A DNA stretch of 64,000 nucleotides. It comes from Branchiostoma floridae (taxonomy: Eukaryota > Chordata > Leptocardii > Amphioxiformes > Branchiostomatidae). The position numbers and the translations under genes are program-made. Below the pieces are notes generated by a model, which did no database searches, was not told the origin of the DNA, and saw nothing but the letters and a program-made list of their open reading frames with translations. Of the stretch, positions 51,001 to 63,000 are shown in pieces (position 1 is the stretch's first letter; each line of letters opens with the position of its first letter). The stretch lies in NCBI RefSeq assembly GCF_000003815.2, contig NC_049997.1:1668773-1732772 (forward strand), in the 5' to 3' direction.

Positions 51001-54000
51001 CAAAAACTGTCGTGTTGACAGAAATGGAAGTAACTAGACAAAGTGGAGCAGAAGGAGGGCGTTTCATCTATTTATCTATCTATTCATGAATCTCTGTATT
51101 CCATAATGTCATAATTCGCGGAGTCACCGAATTTCCAAAATGCGCTGGGACTAATACGCACCTGATAGTAAGGCAAGCTCCCAAACAGCAAGAAACCTAT
51201 AATGGTTCATAGGGTGGATATAACCATGGATTTTTTTAGAGCTAACAGATACGGTAGCTTATGGACTTATTGTTAGGTGATGATGATAACTTATACCGGT
51301 TGACGAGATCAAATTTAGAGATGATCAACGTCAAGATGGCGAGTCGAATTTACATATTGCTCTGACTCACGATTTGATATAATTCTGCTTCATGTGCATT
51401 CATAGTAAGATTGAAATGTGGTCAATTGAATAAACACAAAGACTTTCTCACCGATCATGTGTATGCCACTTTCCTCCTCCTCCTCCTCTTTACCTTGGTC
51501 AGTGTACGGTGGCCAATTCTTCTTGGGCGTGGGGACACAGGGTAAGCACAGCGACAGAAGAAACTTGGGAAACCATTTTATTTTGTCGATGGCAATCTGT
51601 AGGTTGTTGGGCTCATCCGATCCCGATTCTCCTATATTATCCCCACTAAAGGAACTCAAAAGCAGGGCAAGGAAGAGGTTGAGGATCTGTGGAGAGAACA
51701 GAGGTGTGAGATCCTTTGTTTTCAGCAGTTCTGTATACAGAAAATACTCTGGAGCAGGCACTGGTCAAATGTCAGATCTTTATTGTAAAAATAGATGTTT
51801 CATCTAGTGTGAATGTATAGATATCTTCATTTAGGGTTTGCGATGCTCGCAATCCTGGTGAGAAATACTTAATTTCCTACATTTACCATTGTTACTTTCC
51901 TCATTTCCATTTCCTCCACTTAACATACGAAATACCCTATCCTGTATTTTCTGATCACGTGTAACTTTGGGGTAGGAGTCTGAGTGGTGCAGAAATACTT
52001 ACAACAAGATTGCCAATGACCATGGTGAGGAGGAACATGATGAGACAGGCTGGGTACGCGGAGCCGGCACAGTGCATACAGTCCCACATAGTCTCCACCC
52101 ACTCGCCGCACAGAACTCGGAAGATGATCATGAAGCCATGAAAGAAGTCTTGGAAGTGCCACCTGGGCAATGTGCCACCGAACGCCTCGGCTGTGTAATA
52201 CTCCCCGAATAGCTGCATGCCGATGACGGCGAAGATGTACACCACAATGCCAAGGATGAACGTCAAGTTGCCCAGAGCGCCCAGCGAGTTCCCGATGATG
52301 GAGATGAGAAGATTCAGCGTTGGCCAGGACTTGGCCAGCTTGAAGACTCGAAGCTGCAAAGATGATTGTTGTCAACTAGAATCAATTATTATTTCCTCGT
52401 ATTAACAAACAGGTAACATTAGTCAGAAGCTCATTGTGCTTTTACGATTGGCTAACAAGTCATATTACATGGCATGAATTAATTAATATTTCTTTCAGAC
52501 AGTAAATACCACTTAATTTCCTGAGTACAATTTGAACGAGTGTACTTTATTGTCCCCTGTGTGGATTCCCCTTGTACTCACCAAACGGAAAGACCGGAGT
52601 ACTGACAAGCCTTTCACGCCCTCCAGTCCAAGCTCCACGAGACTTAGCGTCACAATAATGGAGTCAAAGATGTTCCAGCCCACAGTGAAGTACTGCTTCA
52701 GACCCAGAGCTATCATCTTCAATACCATCTCACCAGCGAAAATGCCGGTAAAAGCCTGAGAAAATTGAAGTTTGTTTAGCACTTTTAACGTCATTTCAAA
52801 CATAAAGCCCCCTTTACAAATCAAGAATTTAGCTCGGCCGAGTTGTTGGCGAGCTCCAAATGGACATTTTCGGCCGGAGTATGACCGGCGCTTTGGCGAT
52901 TATGCGGACCTCGAGCGAATTTTTGCAGCTCGGTCGGCGTTTGCGGGGCACTTGCAGCTGCGCTTAATTTCAGCGAGGCCTCGGCGGCGAGCATTGAGCT
53001 CGGAGAGCTCGTCAATTGGTTGCCTGTAGCTCGACCGGAGCTTGTCCGAGCAATGGTCAAGACTTGGCCAATACTCGGGCGGCAACCCGACGGTTTTTGA
53101 CGGAGTTTGCCCGAACTCTTAAGCCTCGCGCCGGACTCGTTCGGGCTTCCTGCAATAACCGGACGATATTCCGTCCGACTTTAAACTAGTTTGGCGTGCT
53201 TTGGGCGAGCGTCGTGCTGGTGTCGCTGGGAGCTTTGGAGGGCTCCGGCAGAATTTTAACTGTCACCTAATCAATTTGACACCTGTGTTGAACGCGTGTC
53301 CTTTGTTTTAGCCTTTCATCTGTAACAAAAAGTTTGTTCCGAAATATAAGATAAATAAAGACTACTGTATGATTTTTTCTATAAAAAAAAGCTGCGTACC
53401 TTTTATTTATAATGTAATGCAATTGGACACAAAGACAGTACTTCCTATCTTTCTTTTTGTTATAGACTTGAATGTGTTAGATCATATATTCTTAATGTCT
53501 GAAGGCTTATTCTTCATGTCTTAATGCTTTCCAGTCTGAAACTCAGACGGCCTTTGCCGGCCTTCGCTCGAGGTTCGCCCAAGGTTCGCCCGAGCTTTGC
53601 CCGAGGTTCGCCCGATGTCAGCTTTGTCAATATTATTGTATTATGGTGAATCAGACTGGGTTTTTTTCACTTTGTGGCTCTTGTGGTAGTTTTTGGATTG
53701 GTGTGTCACATCATTCCTGTTGATATCATTGTTTTCAGTGTGCCTGTCCAATCCACTCATGTCCTACATATATCTCGCAACTCAGAAATTGAATTTTACA
53801 CAAATATTGGCTTTTTACAAGGTTAGTCAGTTCTGACTTCGTCCATGTTCAAGACATAGTATAATCTCATTAACAAATTATAATCAGTTGTCTTGGACGG
53901 ACGTCGGACGGGCTCTGTCCATTTGTAAAGGGGGCAGATTTTCAGCGAAAAATACAGCCGATACTCGGGCGATGTTGAGATTCGGCGAGCTCTGACCGAT

Positions 54001-57000
54001 CTACAAATTCGGCCGGCGTCCGCATGAATTGTAAAGCCGGCTTAAGCGTTATGACTCAATTATTGATACCTGAAAAATATTTGTTTCAATGTGTTCCATG
54101 CCATGGGGCAGTGACAATCACTCACCCTTTGAGTTATCATAGTTTAAAGATGCTAATTTTTTTCCAGATACATGTAAGCTATGCACGTTCCCCCACAGAT
54201 GTTGATGTAACCTAACTTCTGTAAGATATTAGCAGCTTATTCATCAGCAGCTGATTCAATGAAACCGATGCTATGGTCAAATGAGTGTTCGCTTTGCAGG
54301 CGCCGAATTCCGTAGGTCGTGAGTTCGATCCCGGCCGAGTTATACAAAAGACTTAGAAATGGTACATTCTTCTTTCTATGCTTAGCACTCAGCATCTGAG
54401 AAAGAGTATGGAAGTTGAAAACACAGACCACTGCCAGTAGACTAACCCCCTGCTGTGATAATCGCACAAAACTGTGTGGCCCAGGGATACAAAAATGGAG
54501 ATGGGCGACACCCGATAACCATTTGGTGTGGGAAGGACTTTAACTTAACTAGGTTACTTATTTCACTAAACTATAGAAATATAACGTTACATCGTGCAGA
54601 AACGTAGAAAACGTACTCACGTAGTTCCCCTGCTGGAGAACGTAAGTCATATGTTCGGATTTGCCGTGGTAGTCCATGGCCATGAAGAGAGTGTTGAGAA
54701 CGATGCAAAGGGTAATGAACAGTTCCATGACGGGATCACAGATGAAAAGAAAACACAGGTTAGCGAATTTGTTCCACACTGGAGGGCAGGACCAGCTGCA
54801 GAATATCCTGTCCAGCTTCTGAGCAATCGTCTCCTCCTCTTCATCATCCGAATCATAGTCCACTGCTCCTGTAGAAACGAAGGGCTCTGGTGAGGCTTCT
54901 GTTGTGCACATTATCTTCTGATATATCTTTACTTCTTCATGAATCAAAATAGACAACACAATTCTGGGTGATAAATTTGTCAGGTAAAAAACTTCACTCC
55001 TCATGACATTTTGTCATACCTGCTCCCTTCTCTATATCACCGGCAGCCGAGGCCGTCTGCAGGAAAGACAAAAAGAGACACAATCATGGAAATGTTTATA
55101 TTATTTTCGCATGAAAGTTGCATGGAACTTCTATAGTCTATTGTTTATAACAATATCAAATCATCACGTCTTTCTATCTGGAGAATAGTAGTAACATCAA
55201 TTTAGTAGCGTTAGGATGAAGGAGAATTCTTGTTAAACTGGAGAAGCTCTGACGAAGGTGTCTGAGAGACATCGAAACGTAAGCTATGTAAGTGCCCACT
55301 GGTTGTGTAACAAGAATTCTCCTTCATCCTATATTCTACCAACCTGATGAAACTATTTAGTAGCGTTAGTTTTGGATCTGATTTAGCTGCATTTATTTGA
55401 GGTAGACAAGACTAGAGATGGGATCTAACAATGTAGAAGACCTTAGTGATACCCTACGGACAATAATGGCAAAAAAGAAAACCTTTATTCAGAATACCTC
55501 TTAATATCGATTATTTACAGATTAAATCATACATGTGACAAATACACAACCCATTGTACGAAAAAGCTAAGACTCTACTAAACTAACAATCAACAAAATA
55601 ACCTAACAAAGACGTCAATATCTTATATGATAGAAAAACACATTTTGAATTATGTAAGAAAACAAATGACGTAAAGAACACATATGAAAATACCAAAACG
55701 GAAATGGTATCTATATATAGCAGCATGTGAAATAAAGGAAATAAGGAAAAAAATCTTTGACTGGCGAGTTGACCACAAGACGAAGAAATCAGTTGGGAAG
55801 GCGAACACACGTCTGAAACTTGGTTCAGAAGAATGTTTTCTTGGAGGAGGAGGAGGACGGGATCCCCTCGCTTCTCCAGTGGTGATGGCGCATTGCCATT
55901 ACAGTATCTGTGGAGGACGTCTCCGTTGCATTCTTGGAAGAGCTGCTTGCTGTCGAGAACCTGAGGTTTTAAGACATCAAAAGACCCTGTTCTGCTCCTA
56001 TCTCCATCCAGTGTCAGCTCATCAGAATAACCATCCTCCCCGAAGCTCGTGTCGCAGAAAAGGTTTTCCCTGTCGCTGAAGCGTCCCAGCCGCCAGCTGA
56101 ACTGACTCCCTCTGCTGCCCCACCGCTGCAGGTATGGCGAACCGCGTAAGCTGACGCTGGACTGAGACAAAAAAGAGTGGATCAACTTGAAAACGACTCC
56201 TGTTACGTTTGATGTCCGACTTGATATCATGACTGATATCAAACCCTGAGCCCTTTTCATGGTTCCAGTCCTCAAACACAAGCAGAAAGTAAGAACATCA
56301 TGCATACAAATATTACATAGCATTAGAGGATGAAATGGAAAGGGAAAATACGTCAAGTTTTGAAATCACAAACATGTCATCAAATCATATAGTTAAGGAA
56401 TATTACGTAATCGTCAAATGTTTCTTTACGAAAGATACAAACTTGTATTTATGTTTAGAATAAGATATTAGATAAATATAATGAAATATTGATTGAATAT
56501 GAATTTTACGCACCAACGATTGAATTTCGCCTTGTGAGTTATCATTTCCACAATACGTGTCCCGTAGCTCATCCCTGCTCTTTTTCCTGCCAAAAAAGTT
56601 GTTGTGCAGAAGTTTGCTTAGTGACGGCCGTGACGCGGATCTAGGAGTGGCCCGAGTCAACAATGAGAGCTGAGAGGGCGTCCTTTTTTTGACGCTGCAC
56701 CTGCTGTGGTGACTTCTCACGCTTCTTCGACATATACTGGAGTGTGAAGTCGTCGTACACCCACTATTGCTGCACATGTCACTGTCGTCGCACACGCCAG
56801 CTGCCTGGAAAGTAGTCATTGGAAACAGGTACTCGTTAGTAACATTCTGAAGAAGCATTTTTGTAACAAGCAGGCTCACAAATCTCCAAGAGTAGACAGT
56901 CAACATGTATACGCTCATTGGTGGAACACAGCAACGTGCACCAAATTTGGTGGAATTATCATTCGAACACATTAATCATCGTGCATTATTCCGATGATAT

Positions 57001-60000
57001 GTTTGCACACTATAGGAAGCGTTTGTACGAGATCAAGCTAACAGTATTCACTGTTCAAGTAAGAATTATAGCAAAGATGATATCGAGTATGTTGAACTTC
57101 ACTTTCAGTGTTGGAAGACGGCGAAAGCATTCGATACAACGAACGGGGATGCCCCGCCACACACTAGAGCATTGAGAACAAGTTACGGAATTTACTCTGA
57201 TTTTTGAAGGTGTGCATAATTCGATAATGTAAGTGACAATTATTTTGGACTCGTAGTTTTGCCATGACACAGTGGTTGAGTAAAACCATATTGTCTATGG
57301 TTACAGTAGTAAGTGATATGAGTGACCATGATAGCGTGGAAAATAGAATGAACAAAGGTAAACACATGTAACATAAAACAAAAGAAAATAAAGTACTGAC
57401 CTGATCAAATGATGATATTCAGCATTAAACAGAAAGGAACGGCTGAAACACTCTCTAGTATTCATACAGAAATATGTGTTGTAGGCGGTAACGTTATTTT
57501 TGAAATCAACGTAAAATAGTAGGAGCGCGTTTTTTCGTCTCACGCACGTGATATTCTGGCGCCGGAAGGTGAGTTAGGTATGCTAGCCTTACGTGCACCT
57601 TATCATAGCGCACGTAGAAGTCATGTTCAGCCTAGCGCAACAATGCCACATATAACAGGCACAAGGTGCCGCCTCGTCGAACCTTTCATGTCACGACATG
57701 TCTCCGGCGGTCTACACATTAGTCAAAGGTCGGTCACACTTCAGTCAATGGTGGTTCATAGTACTTTATACATAAGAGTGTATATACTGACCCTGACCTC
57801 TCATTGCAAATATTGTTGTCGATGATATGATGTTATATACTCCATTTTAGATGATATGTAAGTTATCCTACACCATGTACATACAAATGTTCTTTTTTTT
57901 AAATTTGTATTGTTTATGTGTTTGTCAGCAGGGCTAGCCCTTTGTAATAGCCATATGCTAGTTGGGCAGCCCTGGCTGTGTGTTCGGTGCAGCCAAACCA
58001 ATAAATAAATAAAGTCATAAGAGTGCTTCACACATCAGTCAGGACTGGTTCACACATCAGTCATGAGTGGTTCACACATCAGTCAGGAGTGGTTCACACA
58101 TCAGTCATGAGTGGTTCACACATCAGTCAGGAGTGGTTCACACATCAGCCAGGACTAGTTCACACATCAGTCAGGAGTGGTTCACACATCAGTCAGGAGT
58201 GGTTCACACATCAGTCATGAGTGGTTCACACATCAGTCAGGAGTGGTTCACACATCAGCCAAGAGTGGTTCACACATCAGTCAGGAGTGGTTCACACATC
58301 AGTCAGGACTAGTTCACACATCAGTCATGAGTGGTTCACACATCAGTCAGGAGTGGTTCACACATCAGTCAGGACTAGTTCACACATCAGTCATGAGTGG
58401 TTCACACATCAGTCATGAGTGGTTCACACATCAGCCAGGAGTGGTTCACACATCAGTCAGGAGTGGTTCACACATCAGTCAGGACTAGTTCACACATCAG
58501 TCATGAGTGGTTCACACATCAGTCAGGACTAGTTCACACATCAGTCATGAGTGGTTCACACATCAGTCAGGAGTGGTTCACACATCAGTCATGAGTGGTT
58601 CACACATCAGTCATGAGTGGTTCACACATCAGTCAGGAGTGGTTCACACATCAGTCATGAGTGGTTCACACATCAGTCATGACTGGTTCACACATCAGTC
58701 AGGAGTGGTTCACACATCAGTCAGGAGTGGTTCACACATCAGTCAGGACTAGTTCACACATCAGTCAGGAGTGGTTCACACATCAGTCATGAGTGGTTCA
58801 CATATCAGTCATGAGTGGTTCACACATCAGTAATGAGTGGTTCACACATCAGTCAGGAGTGGTTCACACATCAGTAATGAGTGGTTCACACATCAGTCAG
58901 GAGTGGTTCACACACTAGTCCGGTTGTGTCCCCACATCATTGAAGGGCTGTTATACAATTGACAGGGGCATTTCACACATAAAACAGTTTTCATTCGCTC
59001 GAGGGGTACATGCAACATGTAACCGTATTCTGAAAACTACACAGACAGTGAGAAATGGAGAAAACTGCTCACAGTCTTATGCCCGCACGGGATGAAGAGG
59101 GTAGCTAGGTACGTAGAACCAGGCAGTGCAAAATAACAATGGTGACAAGTTGAATAAGGGACTGTTCTAATAAGAACTGTAACGGAATACCATGCAGGCT
59201 TTGGGGGTTTGACGTCTTTTTCTCACTCTTTAGTTTTGCAACTTCTCTCTGGGATCGTGAGCCTGGTCTACTAAAAGTCTGCTTCTAGCGGGATGTAAAC
59301 CAAAGTAAAGTAAGTAGCTTTCATCCAAATGATGAATTTTGTATTGGTACTGTGTGTCAGATGCCCTGTACCCCCATCCCACCATTCATTGTGATGGTTG
59401 ATTCAAATGACATTTAAGAAATCAAGAAAAAAATTCGATTTTGCAGATACTTTTTGTACCATTGATTCTAAATTTCAAGAGGGCGGGCGCCAACCTTACC
59501 TTAACTCTATCTTAAAACATAAGGTAATTTCCCATTATCTTAGGTTTTTTTTGTCAGTCGTGAATGTTTTACACACCAGTCAGGAATGTTTCACACACCA
59601 GTCAGAAATGTTTCACACATCAGTCAGGAATGTTTTACACACCAGTCAGGAATGTTTTACACATCAGTCAGGAATGTTTTACACATCAGTCAGGAATGTT
59701 TAACACACCAGTCAGGAATGTTTTACACATCAGTCAGGAATGTTTTACACACCTGTCAGGGATGTTTTACACACCAGTCACGGGTGGTTCACACACCTGT
59801 CAGGGGCGGTTCACAAATGGGTGGGACGTATCGTGTATCGTTCACACTTCAGCCAGGTGTCGTTCATACACCAACCATCGGTGTTTTATACAATGTTTCT
59901 GAGATCCCATCTCTGTATTTCTTTATTTGTGTAAATTTGTGTTTGTTTCAAAATTGTAAAATCAAAAACAATTAATTTCAATTAATTTTATCCAATATAT

Positions 60001-63000
60001 CTTTTTCCTGTGAACGAATTAAACAAAATCAACACTCAAATGAAAGATACGTACATGCTATTTTAGTAAATCACTCCATCACACAATTGTTAAAATCCAT
60101 GCACTAAAAAGTCAACAAGCTTTACCTCTTCCACTCAGAGTATAGACGCTAAGTTGTTTGATTTATGTGTGAAATGAAGGTCATCTTTTCTCCAGAGCTA
60201 GAGAAAACTATTGAGTATAGAATATTTCTTTAGTTAAAAACACCAGTATTCCATTTCACCAAAACATAGGTTTTCACCATAAGTTGCAAACGTCAGGGGT
60301 TACTGTATCGGGCATGCATTTCCAGCCAGGCACCAAACCAGTCATCACCTTCTTTGATGCTCGTTCTAAGCTTTTCTGAGCCTCTGACGCTGTTTCTGCC
60401 TCTGCCTCAGCCGCAGCTTTCGCTGCAGCTTCTGCTTCTTCCTCTGCCTATAATACATGTAATGGTGATGCTCACCCGGCTGCATGCCGTAGGGCCAATG
60501 TATAGGTCTGAACAAGGCAACACATGGTTTCTGTCTGTGGATGGCATCCTTTAGAAAGGAAAAAAACGATATCCCGTCGAAAGCAACATTTCCAATTTCA
60601 AAGTCGGCAGGCCTTGATAGTCTTACTATTCAATATGTAAAGATTGAACAGCAATGTATACACCAAGGAGTCAATTTTGTCTCGTTGAAGAGCGACTTCT
60701 ACTCAATACAAGTGACCTTGAATAGAAAGCTGAACTCCTAAAATTATTTTTTCCCTTTACTCTATTCCTTATCGATATGTTCAAGAAGGCATGACAATAA
60801 AAGAAAGTTTACCGTGGTTTCTTTTCACCTTGAGCGTCTTAGTTTGGTTCCACGTTACACGCACATTTTCCATTCATGTGTGCGTTGACAGGTAGATAAA
60901 GTATGTTCTCAAAATATCTGACCAATGATATGAATTTTTTTAGTATGACTGAATTTATTCTTGCGGTGCTAGCACAATTGATTTTTTTTACATTTTGCAG
61001 AACGTCACATTATCGTTTTCATGATAAAAAAAATCTGTGCAGCCTTAATAGTATAAAAATTCTAAAGGTAGGTGCGTATCTTGTGGCCGTCTGTCTAATG
61101 AATGAGATCGTCAGAACTCTAAAATGTCAGGAGAATGAACACGATAGCGTAATGTCACCGCTAACACGTGACAAGGGGCCTGGGATTTCTCAACAGCTGG
61201 ACACTTAAATCATCCAAACGTGACAAACCGGCCTGATTGGTGGATGGAAATTCTGATCAAAATTGAATGAACTAATACATTTTTTTAAATATTTGTACGC
61301 GACAATATGCACGTCAAAAATTGAAGGAGGTGAATTAGCGTGTTGCAAAGCAAACCTTATTGTGAGCGACCCCATGAATTCAGGTAACAGTGGCGGCAAG
61401 AAAAGAATTGAGAATATTACTATCAGCTACTGGAAAGCACTGAATATCCATTGTGTCTTCTTCAAATCGGTGGTCCTTAACTAGCGCTAGTTGCACGCGT
61501 TGACGGATAATGGCACCATTGGGTTTATGGTACCCGCCGAACCTGTCAGGAAGCGCCCTGCCCTGCTGAGACCTTGATGCCATCCACTGATAGGGCTTAG
61601 TGTGGCCTAACAGATCTGCAAATGCCCTTTACTGTCGACCAATCGATAGCTCCAAAATTGGGCTTTCGGGCAAATAGACCAAAACAAAACATCTCAGAAA
61701 TTAGGATAAATATGGAAATAAAAGAAACCTGAAATCAGTCATCCATGAAATATTTAGAGCTTTTGTATATTGTGCGCAAATGACTTACATATTTACATAA
61801 TTAATGCATGGAGATGTTCATCATCGACAAATCCCAAGTATAGAATTCCCATCATTTATCATTAATTTATTTTGCCATCCCGGTATATGCTATGCAAATC
61901 AGTTCTTCCTTTGCATATTCGGAGTCAGTTTATGTCCCACCTATCATAATTTACATATACTACAAGTTGATTTATGAAAACGATGGAATTATACAATTTC
62001 CTAATCAATTATGCAAATTAAGTAATCATTTGCATAACATGTATATCCGTACGAACATCTGTGCCTAAGCTATCAGCATGCCTAAAATGATGAAAATCGG
62101 TGAAGATGCGTTATTCCTTTCTTGAGTTATCCTCCGGATTATTTTTTTACATAACTGCCCCTGAAATTCCAATCCTATCTGCTAGAGGACCAAAACTTGC
62201 GTCACTTCTTTCCGAGCATAAGAGCTATCTTATGATTAGACATCGTAATCATAGCCTTTTTAGAACACGGAATAACAAAACCTGAAGTTTCGCAGCATTA
62301 CCAAGGGAAGCCCAAAATCTAATCGTTTCCAGTGAATTTCCGTCACACCCCACGAACACACCAAATATGAAATCAATCCATTCAGCCAATCTTGAGTTAT
62401 TATGGTCACAGACAGACGCTAATGAAAATATAACCGACATGAATATTTCATGGAGGTAATAACATAAATCATGTGTTGTACTCACTGTTTCCGATGAAGC
62501 GTCTTCATAAGACATCGCCACAACAGCTAAGATAAGGTTGACCAAGTAGAATGATCCCAAGAATATAACTACGATAAAGAACATTATATGCACTGGGCCT
62601 GCCACCGCCAATATCTGAAATAAAATTAAATATGTCATCAAATTGACCACAAAGTATCGGTGCTGGAACACGACGATCATATGACTAGTATATGGAAAAT
62701 CAGGAGACTAGTCCCTTCCAATCATAGCATCTATGGGAATATCTCTGTGAAAATACCCCTGTGAGAATCTATCAGAATATATCACTGTGAGAATATATCT
62801 GTGCGATTATATCTGAGAGAATATCTGTGTGAGAATATCTCTGTGAGAGAGTCGCTGTGGGGATATTTCTGTGATAGAATCTCCAAGAATGCCACTTTGA
62901 GGGTATTCTTTGTAAGAATATTTCTGTGAGAATGTTGCTGTGAGAAAATGTCTATGAGAATGTTGCTGTGAGGATGTGTCTTTAGGATATGTCCGTAAGA

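Noticed and set aside
51457-51807. Plus-strand 116-residue frame
   Set aside because: Antisense of the domain II S6 exon; no conserved motif.
58027-58920. Regular 22-bp repeats as a CRISPR array
   Set aside because: Units are contiguous without unique spacers, there are no cas genes, and the DNA is eukaryotic; it is a satellite.
60354-60554. Plus-strand leucine-rich frame ([12 protein letters not shown])
   Set aside because: Antisense of the Ala/Glu-rich Nav B exon.
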